DNA of 64,000 nt, from NCBI GenBank assembly GCA_958450365.1, contig CAUEEP010000724.1, forward strand, positions 1,459,501 through 1,523,500, read 5' to 3'. The notes beneath the pieces were generated by a model. The model did not search any database and was not told the DNA's origin. It was given only the letters and a program-made list of their open reading frames with translations. Each line of letters opens with the position of its first letter. Within the stretch, counting starts at the first letter, position 1. Positions 21,936-34,500 of this stretch are shown piece after piece. The DNA comes from Mesorhabditis belari. Its lineage: Eukaryota > Nematoda > Chromadorea > Rhabditida > Rhabditidae. Made by a program: the position numbers and the translations under genes.

Positions 21936-22301
21936 AGAAGAGCAGAAAGAGAGTCCCCGCCCCAGTCTTCCCCCTTCACTCACACCCTTTAAATTACCCT
22001 TTTTCTTCCAAAGGATAGCTCAACAAAACAGTTTTCAAACCGACAAACCTTCTAGTAAACAGCTTTCTGAAAGAAAATCCTTTTAACATCCTTTTAATGA
22101 ACGATTTTACATTCTTACATTCTTACATTCAGTTACATTCTTTTGTTCAATATTCCAGTCAATCAGCATTCCTTTTTACCTTTATTTCTTTAGATTCAAA
22201 TTCTTTATATGCAAATTTGTATAGTACAATAATTGTACAATAATTCTTACGTCTTTAGATTTTGTTTTGTTTATCTCAAATTTTGTACATCGTTCTAAAA
22301 A

Positions 22302-22530
22302 CTGTTCCTCCAGCTCGGTCTATGGCTTGGCCTGACCTGGCTCAGAGATTTGATTCTAGAACCAGCCTTGGTCTTCCTTTGTACTCCTAGCTAACAAACA
22401 TCAAATTCCAGTCAATCAAAGCTGTTCCTCCAGCTCGGTCTATGGCTTGGCCTGACCTGGCTCAGAGATTTGATTCTAGAACCAGCCTTGGTCTTCCTTT
22501 GTACTCCTAGCTAACAAACATCAAATTCCA
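22302..22530. repeat. Two tandem 120-bp direct repeats
   Basis: 22302-22410 and 22422-22530 are identical apart from the short junction. Each contains CTGTTCCTCCAGCTCGGTCT and TAGCTAACAAACATCAAATT. A recent duplication. Confidence 0.95.
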
Positions 22531-23215
22531 AATCCAAAAACATCCAAATCCAAAGTCAATTCAACAGCTTATCAAAGCCAAATCTGAATCTAAACATTTA
22601 ACAAAACCCCATTAAATTTTAATTGCTTTTGAAAGATGGAAGATTGCGTTTAGTGAAAGAATTTTGGGTTTAGATTTTGACTGGATAAGGATTTAGATTT
22701 GGATTTGATAAGGTCTAAGATAAAGAGTTCATATACAAAGTTTCTTTCAAAGGTTTCTTTCAAAAAGCTAATAGTAAGCTAAGCTAAGCTAAGCTAAGCT
22801 AAGCTCGAGCCTAAGTTTGAGGCAATTTTAATGTTTTCTTTGTCTTTCCCGATCTTTCCCGATGGCTCTCATAGGTACCCGTCCACATATGTACATAACG
22901 CGTAATGGCAGCTCACCCCAAGAAAGAAAGGAAAGAAAGGGACCTTATGTTATACGAGCCATCAAGGAGAAGGGTTCTGCCCCGTTTAGATCCTTTTCCT
23001 TATCCCTTTCCCTTGATCCTACTCATTGTTTTCCCACACGTATGCTAATTCTCTCATTCTTGATTTACGGGTTTTGCTTTGCTGTGAAAATTTTCTGTTG
23101 TTGATTAGCTGAAAGATTCTTGAAAATGATTCTTGAAAATATTCTATGATTCTAGATTTCATTTCTAGAACACTTTTAAAGTAAGGGGAAAAGCTAGAAC
23201 TTACAAGAGCTTCTT
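22531..23215. other. Unique island with (GCTAA)n, no gene recognised
   Basis: A short AAGCTAAGCT tract at 22775-22805. An open frame at 22862-23104 (+) ends in a hydrophobic stretch but has no splice or family support. Confidence 0.35.
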
Positions 23216-23219
23216 ACAA

Positions 23220-24085
23220 GAGATTAGAAGGACTTCTAGATAAGAACTTCTATATAAGGACTTCTATTATAGGGACTTCTATATAAGGACTTCTATTATA
23301 GGGACTTCTATATAAGAACTTCTATATAAGAACTTCTATATAAGAACTTCTATATAAGAACTTCTATATAAGGACTTCTATTATAGGGACTTCTATATAA
23401 GAACTTCTATATAAGGACTTCTATATAAGGACTCCTATATAAGAACTTCTATATAAGAACTTCTATATAAGAACTTCTATATAAGGACTTCTATATAAGG
23501 ACTCCTATATAAGAACTTCTATATAAGAACTTCTATATAAGGACTTCTATATAAGGACTTCTATATAAGGACTCCTATATAAGAACTTCTATATAAGAAC
23601 TTCTATATAAGAACTTCTATATAAGGACTTCTATATAAGGACTTCTATATAAGGACTCCTATATAAGAACTTCTATATAAGAACTTCTATATAAGAACTT
23701 CTATATAAGGACTTCTATATAAGAACTTCTATATAAGGACTTCTATATAAGAACTTCTATATAAGGACTTCTATATAAGAACTTCTATATAAGAACTTCT
23801 ATATAAGAACTTCTATATAAGGACTTCTATTATAGGGACTTCTATATAAGAACTTCTATATAAGGACTTCTATATAAGGACTCCTATATAAGAACTTCTA
23901 TATAAGAACTTCTATATAAGGACTTCTATATAAGGACTTCTATATAAGAACTTCTATATAAGAACTTCTATATAAGAACTTCTATATAAGGACTTCTATA
24001 TAAGGACTTCTATATAAGAACTTCTATATAAGAACTTCTATATAAGGACTTCTATTATAGGGACTTCTATATAAGAACTTCTTCT
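23220..24085. repeat. 14-15-bp array ACTTCTATATAAGGA
   Basis: About 58 units of ACTTCTATATAAGAA/GGA with ATTATAGGG and ACTCC variants. Every unit contains TATATAAG. The sequence just downstream (24095-24180) carries single copies of TTCTATATAAGGCTTC, a possible seed. Confidence 0.95.
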
Positions 24086-24181
24086 ATATTCTTTCACCGT
24101 AAGGAATGTATTCTATATAAGGCTTCTTTCAAAGCTAAGGAATCTATTTTATATAAGGCTTCTTTCACCGTCTCGTAATAT

Positions 24182-24262
24182 AAGCTTGTGGTGTAGTGGA
24201 TAAGGCTCTTGCTTCCAAAGCAAACTATCACGTTTTGCTCGGGTTCATCCCCTCCTGTTGCT
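24182..24262 (+). other. tRNA-like sequence
   Basis: A-box-like TGGTGTAGTGGATAAGG, a four-pair anticodon stem TTGC/GCAA with loop TTCCAAA (CCA at the anticodon position), and a weak B-box GGGTTCATCCC. The acceptor stem does not pair well. tRNA-derived or pseudogene. Confidence 0.5.
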
Positions 24263-24580
24263 TTCATTTTATTTTGTTGTTCAACCGCTCGAATTCGTTG
24301 GGTAAAAGCTGGGTAAAATAAAGCTAGGTAAAGTTGAGCAAAGAAAAGTTGAACCAAATCATGCTAGAAGTAAATTTTGACCAAGATCCACTTCTATCCA
24401 AAACAACAAACCACAACACCTCTAAATCGTTGATTCAATTGATCTTTCTCCCTTGTTTTTCACAACAAAAATCATATTGTTTCCATTATAATGTGATTTA
24501 TTAGTTATTCTTTCTGAAATGGATAGAGGCAGGTGTGCTTGAGAGCTATGTAAAGACAAGAGAAAGGACAGGGAAGAAGA

Positions 24581-24584
<4 letters not shown>

Positions 24585-24613
<29 letters not shown>
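24585..24613. repeat. (GAAA)n microsatellite
   Basis: Seven GAAA units. Confidence 0.9.
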
Positions 24614-24827
24614 GAGAACAATCGTAGACCGCATTCCTCTTTTTCTTTTGCAAAAAGAACCCAACTTGCGTAATTTCCTTTCCCTTTTTTTTAATGATCA
24701 TTATTTTTTTTCTTAATCTCGGATCATCACTTAGACCAATACCCTTTCATTTGTGAGACAATTGGGCAAATTTGAAGGTGGAAATAATTGCAGTGCCTCA
24801 TTAGAGCTCAGTTGATCGGCATTCTTT

Positions 24828-25192
24828 AAGTTCAAGTTCAAGTTCAAGTTCAAGCCCAAGTTCAAGTTCAAGCTCAAGCTCAAGCTCAAGCTCAAGCTCA
24901 AGTTCAAGTTCAAGCCCAAGTTCAAGCCCAAGTTCAAGTTCAAGTTCAAGCCCAAGTTCAAGCCCAAGTTCAAGTTCAAGTTCAAGTTCAAGTTCAAGTT
25001 CAAGTTCAAGTTCAAGTTCAAGTTCAAGTTCAAGCCCAAGTTCAAGTTCAAGTTCAAGTTCAAGCTCAAGCTCAAGTTCAAGCCCAAGTTCAAGTTCAAG
25101 CCCAAGTTCAAGTTCAAGTTCAAGCTCAAGCTCAAGTTCAAGTTCAAGCCCAAGTTCAAGTTCAAGTTCAAGTTCAAGTTCAAGCTCAAATT
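24828..25192. repeat. 6-bp array AAGTTC
   Basis: About 60 hexamers of AAGTTC with AAGCTC and AAGCCC variants arranged in blocks. Confidence 0.95.
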
Positions 25193-26615
25193 GCACAGTT
25201 CTTAGCAGTTCAATTCGGACAGTTCACAGTTCACAGTTTGGTTAGAATCATCGAGTAATCATCGAGTAATCATCGAGCTAAAGTAAGATCATCGAGTTTA
25301 CCATTGAAAGATGGCTATTTGATCCAAAAAAGATAGGTTTCCAGATAGATAGGTAATCAGGTTAATGTACATCTTCAATTCATCAAAGACCAAGTAAATC
25401 CGAGTTCTAATTGAGAGGCTCAGCCAAATGAATATCTCCAATCGATTCTCCGACCCCGAAAACCCCTCAGTACAAATTCACAGCTAAATATCCTCTTTTT
25501 AAACCATCGACAAAGCAAAAAGGAAATCCTTCAAACCAAATGCTTCACGTGGGATCGAACCTCGCACCTCCTGCTCAAGAGACATAAGCCCTGGCACTGC
25601 GCACAGAAGCCCTGGCACTTTAACTTTCGTTCATTAATCCATAGTTTTTTGTTGACTGGCTTTGTCCATAGGTTTCCATAGTTTTCCATAGTTTTCCATA
25701 GTTTAATCCAGTCTTTTAGATTGACTCAGTAGTCGGCCCAATTCGAATTTCTATTGCAAGCGCCATAAACTATTGCTAGATCAAGTCAACTAATCACTTT
25801 TCTAGCTAGCACAATTTCTTGCCCGGCACCCTCAACTCTGATTAATATCGGCTAATTCATTGAAGCATTTGGTGACCCTGGGAGAAAGAGAAATAACTCG
25901 ATCATCTGTGTATCCATCTTTCTTCATTCTCTCTTCATTCTCTCTCCATTCCTCTCATCGGATCTCTTTAGATGACTCAAGGATACCCTTTTCCCTTTTA
26001 GAACACCGCCGCCGACTTCTATTATTGGAGAAGCGGTGGTCTGAAATTAGATATTAGAGCCGAGTTGGAATAGAAATGGGATAAAGCTGAGGCAAAGAGT
26101 GTCATCATTGAATGGATTCACAATAAAGACTGGTGTTGAGGGTCATTTCCTTCAGGTTTACCAAAAATTGTCGATTTTGTGTGAAAATTGCTCAAGTTCT
26201 TGAGCTCAAGCTCAAGAAAATTGCTCAAGCCCAAAAAATCCGAGTCAGTCGGCTATTGAATAAAGTGTCTTAGTTCAAGAGAGATCAGATGTCTCGAAAC
26301 AAGAAATAACGTGTCTTGGAGTGAAGAGTACCAGGCACGAAAAGAATACTTCTTTACAGTCGTTGACCAGGGCCTGATTTCGGCCTTACTTTGCCAGGGC
26401 CAGGGCCTTACTTTGCCTAAGTGACATTGAAGTTGTAGTGCAGAAAGTTGTAGTGTATATAGATGCAGGAGGAGTAATTGTAGGCGTTGAAAAGAATTTA
26501 AAATAAATCAGTTATCATAAATGATCGGTTTTACGATTGAATACGATAAATTTCATGTTGTCTTTCGATTTCTTTTTGTACAGTTTGTATTTGAAATCCT
26601 TCCACTCAAATTTAC
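25193..26615. other. Intergenic, no gene recognised
   Basis: Contains a tRNA-like remnant at 25548-25605 and small tandem repeats (TTTTCCATAG at about 25672-25702). An unassigned open frame is at 25860-26057. No exons linked in phase to the 26777 gene. Confidence 0.45.
25548..25605 (-). other. tRNA-like 3' half
   Basis: Minus strand has a perfect B-box GGTTCGATCCC and an anticodon-arm-like CTCTTGAGCAGGAG, but no D arm in the expected place. Likely truncated. Confidence 0.45.
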
Positions 26616-26619
26616 TTGA

Positions 26620-26742
26620 TCTTCCAGCTAGATCTTTCAGCTAGATCTTTCAGCCAGATCTTCCAGCTAGATCTTTCAGCTAGATCTTTCAGCTAGATCT
26701 TTCAGCTAGATCTTCCAGCTAGATCTTTCAGCCAGTTCTTTC
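26620..26742. repeat. 13-bp array CAGCTAGATCTTT
   Basis: About nine units ending only 35 bp before the start codon at 26777, so it lies in the promoter or 5' UTR of that gene. Confidence 0.9.
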
Positions 26743-26776
26743 TTTTCAAAGCCCGGAAATCATGTGATGCGTTCGG

Positions 26777-29700
26777 ATGCGTCGGATGCGGGTTTTTCAC
26801 TTCTCATTGTTCTGCTTGTTGCTTTATGCAATCCCGATAAACACGGCACAAAGAAGGTGAATGAATAAAGAAATAAATAAAGGAATAAATAAAGAAATAA
26901 ATAAAGAAATAAATAAAGAAATGAATGAAGAAATTTGTGATTGCTAGACAATGAGAAGTGCTAGTACTCAAAAGGAAGACTTTAATGCTAACTTTCTGAT
27001 TTCAGTTCCCTTCTTCACCCCGAGCATCCACATGTGAACTCTGTAGCCTATTTAAACTCGTCTAGCATTGAAGCCTTTCAAATTATCAGTGAGTTTGTTA
27101 TCAATCTATCATCTAATCTATCATCTAATCTATCATCATCTAAGTCTATCATCTAATCAAGTCTATCACAGCTTTTCTAGAAGACAATTTTTGTCTCGTG
27201 ACCGGAATCCAAAGATTTCCTATTTCCAGATTTCCAGAGACAAATTTTAGATCTTTTTAAACCATTGTGTTACTTAAAAACAAGTGGCTAAACCGAGAGC
27301 ACAGTGCCGAGTTTTGTCTCTCGATTTTCTCAGATTTTTTCTCAGATGAAAGCTTGAAGGCCTATAACTTCGCCCAGAGACCATATTTTTGCTAACTTTT
27401 TATATCATTGTATAGAGGACATTTCAGGCTTTCAAATGATACAAAATAAAGCTTGATCGGATAATCCAGTTCAAGAAAAGCAGCGCCAACTCTGAGCAAA
27501 TGAAGCCTATCCAACTCGGGTGTCGTGTCACCTTGTTTGCATCAGAATGAAAAATCCAATCAAGCTCTATTTGGTATCATTTGAAAGCCTGAAATGTCTT
27601 CTATAAAACGATATAATAAGTTAACAATAATATTAGCTCTGGGCAAAGTTATAGATGTTTAAAGTGTGGCTCAAAATACCAGAATTCCGATCAGAACCCA
27701 ATTTTTTTAGATTCTTTGTCCTCTTGTCAATTCCACAGTGGTCCCGTCCCGTGCGAGTGTTTCCCGATTGAGGGTGACTATGGACTTGTGCAGAATGAGA
27801 GTACGGTAAGTGTTTTAATTCTTTTCTAGATCTGCATTTGATTCGAGTTACTAGGTCGATTCAAATCTGAGTTACGGTAGCTTAAGAGTCCAATGTAGGC
27901 TCAATAGCATTAGCATTGTCATTTCAAAAGCAAATTTTACTAATTATTGTACATTTGATACAAGTCCCGCCACTTTGCCATTGGCAAAACTTTGAACTTA
28001 AATATCTTCGTGTTGGACTGTCCAATTTAAACATTCTTGGTAACATTAGATGCCCCAAGTCTTTCTCTATCGATTGGTATAAAAACTATTTAAATTGAAC
28101 AGCCCAACGCCAAGATATTTGAGTTACATTGCAAAGGGGGCGGGACGCGTATGTCCCACCTTTTATACGCGCTCCGCTCCCTTGGCAAAAGTTTGAACCC
28201 AAATATCTTGGCTTTGGATTGTTCCATTTAAATAGTTTTTCTACCAATCGACAGAGAAAGACTTGGCGCATCTAATGTTACCAAAAATATTTAAATTGAA
28301 CAGCCCAACACCAAGAAATTAGAGCTCAAAGTTTTCTCAACGGCAAAGGGGCGGGGCTTGTATCAAATGTCTGATAAACAATTTGACTACCTGCTAGGGT
28401 TAAGCCTGGCTTTTGCCAGAGCCATCTTTTATTTCTTGGTTAATATTCTTAAAAAACAGAACCAATCTTCTTTACAAGGCGTAGAACTAGACCAGGATCA
28501 GTTGAGAGAACAAAAAGTATTTACCTAGACACCGAAAAAAAAGTATCTACATTACATAGTACTTATTTTCCAATATCTAGCTGCTTACATTCACCGTCGG
28601 ACCTCCATCAATCTCGATCATTGTCCCAAAATCTCCGATCGCGCTTTTGACCGCAATCTCTATCGAGGTCAAGCCGCGGCTTTGTCTACAACAAACACAC
28701 CAAGTCCAGCTATGGCACAGGTAAAATATCAATCTAAAATCAAACATAATTATCTAAATATTTCCTATATATTTTATTTTGAAATGTCAGTCCGTTTGTC
28801 CGTCGAAGCTCTAGGGGGCGGAGGAGTGAGTTTTTGGGAAACGGCCCTCTAAAATGGGCTAGTTCGTGGCGACCTTCATGGCATGCGATGGGCGAGTGGC
28901 TAACGCGCCCACGCCGAGTGTGAGAGGTCAAGGGTTCGAATCCACCACCTGTCAAACACCTTCATTTTTTGTTTTTTGGGAGTTTTTTGGAAACGGCCCT
29001 CTAAAATGGGCTAGTTGTTGACGAGCCTCACGGCATGCGATGGCCGAGTGGCTAGCGCGGTCACACCGGGTGCGAGAGGTCAAGAGTTCGAATCCACCGC
29101 CTGTCAAACATTCTGTTCTTTTGCCAAAAGTTCAAATATAATAGAAATAGCCTTTTTACCGTATTTACTCGAATAGAAGACCGGCCTCGATTATAAGAAC
29201 GTCTCGAATAGAAGACGGCATCTAGCAGGTGATTGAAAAAATAGAAGACCGGTCTTCTATTCGAGTAAATACGGTAAGCAAAAAGAAGCCTAACTTTGCG
29301 CGTTGCCTTTGCGCTTTGCCTTTGCGCGTTGAATTGGCGCGTTGAATTGGCGCGTTGACTTTGCGCGCTGTCCCTAAACGAGGCGGGGAAAATCGCCGTG
29401 GAGTTTCCGGCTCGTCTATCATACATTCAAAATATCTAAGCAACTACCAAGACCTAAAGAGTCTCTATATCAATATCTAAATATCAAAAAAAAGTATCAG
29501 ATCCATCGAGGTCTTGCCCGAGAGCGAGGATCCGTGGACGAAAATCGACGAGCGAGCGATTGCTCTCAAAGATTCACCGGTAAACTTTTGATCTAGATAA
29601 TCTAGAAATCTAGAAATCTAGAAATCTAGAAAATATACCGTAAATACTGTAATAGTACCCACCGCCCATAATGACGGTGCGGAGCGTTGTGTAGTCTAGG

Positions 29701-31527
29701 TTTGAACGAGTTTTTCTCGACACTGGTTTATGCTACAATGCTCGCTTAGGAATCAAAAAATAGCCCTGAATCTCAGCTATTTTTTGATACCTAAGCGAAC
29801 ATTGTAGCATAAACCAGTGTCGAGAAAAACTCGTTCAAACCTAGACTACACAACGCTCCGCACCGTCATTATGGGGCCATCCCATTATGGGTCATTATGG
29901 GTCATTATGGGGTACTATTACAGTATTTACGGTAGCTAAAATATAATATTTATTTATAGTATATATATTATACATATAATAGTATCCAATAGCTCTAAAA
30001 ATTCAGGAAAAACTCAATTTTGAATGTGAGATCATCTCGCGAACCGGCCTTTACCGGGTCGACGTCGTTGGACCGATGAATGTGACGGTTACTGTAAGTT
30101 TCTTGTAATTGACTGTGACGTTTGGCTCTGACGTTTGACTGTGACGTTTTTGAGCACAAAATCCACCTTCTACTTGACATCGATTTGTAGATAAATCTTT
30201 TAAAGAGTTAAAAATGAATCGAAATCTTTCCAGACGAAAGAACAAATCTTCGTCAATCACTCGAAAGAAGCGCTTCTTGAGTTGAAATTCGGCTCAATCT
30301 TTCCCCATTGTTCGGATGAGTACCACGTGAAATGGACGAATCCTAGGTGAGGGAAATTTGCATTTATCAAATAAACCTTCAATTAGGATATATTCTTGCC
30401 ATAAATTTTAGATCCTGTAAACCATTGTGCCACCCAAACAGCAATTTAGACAGACAGACAGACAGATAGATGGACAGACAGATAGATAGACAGATAGACA
30501 GACAGATAGACAGACAGAAGACAGACAGACAGACAGACAGATAGGCAGACAGATAGACAGACAGAAGACAGACAGACAGACAGATAGACAGACAGAAGAC
30601 AGACAGACAGACAAATAGACAAACAAACAAATAGATCCTGTAAACCGTTGTGCCACCCAAACAGTAATGTAGATAGACAGACAAACAAACAGACAGACAG
30701 ATAGACAGACAGATATACAGACAGACAGACAGACAAACAAACAGACTCTTTTATATATAGTAGACCGTTTATATATACAGACACTGCTCTTTTATCTATA
30801 TATAGTAGACCAGCTGCACTGTAGCGACTACACGACACTCCGTTTGCCCAAGTCCGTTTGCTAACTTGCAGAAAAGACTCGAATCTGACTTTCGGATTCG
30901 GCATCAGCATAGTCAAAAGCCCCAGTGTATCAACTTCCAGCCCGAAAAACCCATTCCCTGATTTTTTTTCTGATAGACGAACACAATTATAGAATTTATA
31001 ACAAAGAAAACTTCTTTCATTGAATAACAAAAAAGCAAAAGAATATCCCGCGATCTGGATCTGGATGTGGATCTGGATGTGGATCTGGATCTGGATCTGG
31101 ATCTGGATGTGGATCTGGATGTGGATCTGGATGTGGATCTGGATGTGGATCTGGATGTGGATCTGGATGTGGATCTGGATCTGGATCTGGATCTGGATGT
31201 GGATCTGGATGTGGATCTGGATGTGGATCTGGATGTGGATCTGGATGTGGATCTGGATCTGGATCTGGATCTGGATGTGGATCTGGATGTGGATCTGGAT
31301 GTGGATCTGGATGTGGATCTGGATGTGGATCTGGATCTGGATCTGGATCTGGATGTGGATGTGGATCTGGATCTGGATCTGGATCTGGATGTGGATCTGG
31401 ATGTGGATGTGGATCTGGATCTGGATCCGAACCCACGAGCCCGCAGCTGGAGACTGGCGTGCTATCTCCTCGACCACACCGGCTTCTCTGTGCCTCAAAA
31501 ATTTTCGTGCACATGGACGGACGGACG

Positions 31528-31572
<45 letters not shown>

Positions 31573-34500
31573 CCTTCAATTATATATGGATCTGATCTGT
31601 TACTGAAAATCCATGCCTTTAGCTGTGTCAAATCGAATCTCCAATTTCGGCTTCGTTTACTAGCGGTGCCTGAGGGGAATCCCGATCATTTGGAGGAGAG
31701 AGCGATCTACGTTGAAGAGATTGGTGAGTGAGAAAAAAGTTATGGGAAATTCGCATATAAAATTGGGGTATCTTTAGAAGAAACAATAATTCGACAAAAT
31801 AGACAAAATTTGAGGTCTTGATCCGGGTGATTCGTCTCTTTCCCTTCCGTGTTCTCAATTCGATATCCTCTATGAACAATATTGCTTCGAGTTGATCTCA
31901 CTGGAGCCTCAAAGCGAGCAATTTCATCAATGGGACGTCAAATGTGTGCATACAGAACCGGGTTGGTGATTGGGGAAAAAGTCTACTTGTACTTTGTACT
32001 CTGTGCTTTGTACTCTGTACTCTGTGCTTTGTACTCTGTACTCTGTACTCTGTACTCTGTACTCTGTACTCTGTACTCTGTACTCTGTGCTTTGTACTCT
32101 GTGCTTTGTACTCTGTACTCTGTACTCTGTGCTTTGTACTCTGTACTCTGTACTCTGTACTCTGTACTCTGTGCTTTGTACTCTGTACTCTGTACTCGGT
32201 ACTCTGTACTCGGTACTCTGTACTCTGTACTCGGTACTCTGTACTCTGTACTCTGTACTCTGTACTCGGTACTCTGTGCTCTGTACTCGGTGCTCTGTAC
32301 TCGGTACTCTGTACTTTGTACTTTGTACTTTGTACTTTGTACTAATTGTGCTCAAATCTGTAAACGAATCCTTTCTTCACTTCGCGTCAATTCTTCAAAT
32401 TTTCTAGCAGCTAACAGCTGTTGACGCGAGAGAAAGTGACGTACTCAGTGCACTAGAAAAGCTGTGTTTCCTTTCTTTTTTTCTAGCACAAAGTGCTTCA
32501 CTCCTCATTTTGCCATCCTCTTTCCATTGCCTCTTTCTTTTTTTTTTTCGTGTTGTTGTCGGGATAACTCAATTCCCCCCTCCCCAATTTTCCCCTTTTC
32601 TCTTTTCGGTGTGAATCCTTTGTCTTCCAAGTGGACTCCTTTTCCACCATTTTTGAGTGCATCACTCGACCTTTGCCTTTTTTTTTGAGTTAATCCAATT
32701 TGGCAAAACAATTTTGGTGTCCAAGTGATGGGGAAAGGAAAAGGGGAATTTTGAATTTTGAATATTTAACGGATCATTGGCAAAAGGAAGCAGAAAGTAT
32801 TCAAAAGCTTCACAATAGTGCGCTTAAAGCTTTTACCAGCTTTTACCAGCTTTTGAATGTAAAGTCATTTAACTTGAAAAAACTGTTTACAAGAGAATGG
32901 GTTACGGTAATCCTAGCTCTACAAAAGGAAGACACTGTACAAGACAATGGGTTACGATACGCTCACGGATTAAGACAGAAAAAGACGATTTTTTAGGATA
33001 CTGGGACATTCGATACGCGCCCCGCCCCCTTTGCCATTGCCATAACTTTGAGCTCAAATTTCTTGGTGTTGGGCTTTTCAATTTTAATCTTTTTGGTATT
33101 GTTAGATGCGCCAAGTCTTTCTCTGTCGATTGGTAGAAAAACTATTTAAATTGAACAATCCAAAGCCAAGATATTTGAGCTCAAAGTCAGCCAATGGCAA
33201 AGAGGCGGGGCGACGGACCTTTTATACGTGCCCTGCCCCTTTGCCATTGGGAAAACTTTGAGCTCAAATTTCTTGGTGTTGGGTTGTTCAATTTTGATCT
33301 TCTTGGTATGATTGGTTGTGCCAAGTCTTTCTCTTTGGTTTCTCTGGAGAGTACGCTTCCAGTAGAGAGTACGCTTCCAGTAGAGAGTACGCTTCCAGTA
33401 GAGAGTACGCTTCTAGTAGAGAGTACGCTTCCAGTAGAGAGTACACTTCCAGTAGAGAGTACGCTTCCGCTAGAGAGTACGCTTCCAGTAGAGAGTACGC
33501 TTCCAGTAGAGAGTACGCTTCCGCTAGAGAGTACGCTTCCAGTAGAGAGTACGCTTCTAGTAGAGAGTACGCTTCTAGTAGAGTGCGCTTCTATTTTTCG
33601 ATGTCTGTCTAGACTGTGCTTCTCTTGGAGAGTGCGTTTCTATTAAAGTTTTTACGTTATTTAAATCAGCCCAACATCAAGATATTTGAACTTAAAGTTA
33701 TGGCAATGGTAAAAGGAGCCGGCCGCGTCAGATAACCATTTTAGAGACTCCAAACTCGAATTTAACTCTTTTACAGCATCGTAGGATAGAATTTTTTGTA
33801 TTGCTCAGCTAGGGTTGTCAAATTCATTAAAAATTCTTACAATTCTTCTATTCTATGTAAAATTAGGCGTAGATTTTATGATTAATTGTTGTTTTTTAGC
33901 TGAAGTTAATCTATTGTCTTAGAAAGGGAAAAAGATGCATTAGGCGCAGCGCTATATACCAGAAAGTACACCAGGAGTACACCAGAAAGTACACCAGAAA
34001 GTACACCAGGAGTACACCAGGAGTACACCAGAAAGCACCAGGGACACCAGAGTACACCAGAAAGTACACCAGGAGTACACCAGGAGTACACCAGAAAGTA
34101 CACCAGGAGTACACCAGGAGTACACCAGGAGTACACCAGAAAGTACACCAGGAGTACACCAGGAGTACACCAGGAGTACACCAGAAAGTACACCAGGAGT
34201 ACACCAGGAGTACACCAGGAGTACACCAGAGTACACCAGGAGTACACCAGGAGTACACCAGGAGTACACCAGAAAGTACACCAGGAGTACACCAGAAAGT
34301 ACACCAGGAGTACACCAGGAGTACACCAGGAGTACACCAGAAAGTACACCAGGAGTACACCAGGAGTACACCAGGAGTACACCAGAAAGTACACCAGGAG
34401 TACACCAGGAGTACACCAGGAGTACACCAGAAAGTACACCAGGAGTACACCAGAAAGTACACCAGGAGTACACCAGGAGTACACCAGAAAGTACACCAGG

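Noticed and set aside
21323..22086. Long frames in the GGAAT satellite on both strands
   Set aside because: Low-complexity polypurine repeat; no start context or family.
23220..24085. CRISPR-like regularly spaced repeat
   Set aside because: Units are contiguous with no unique spacers, and the genome is eukaryotic.
30446..31579. 377-aa minus-strand frame (CLSVCLSV / HIQIHIQIQ repeats)
   Set aside because: Spans tetranucleotide and hexanucleotide arrays and overlaps exons 8 of the TSP1 gene on the opposite strand.
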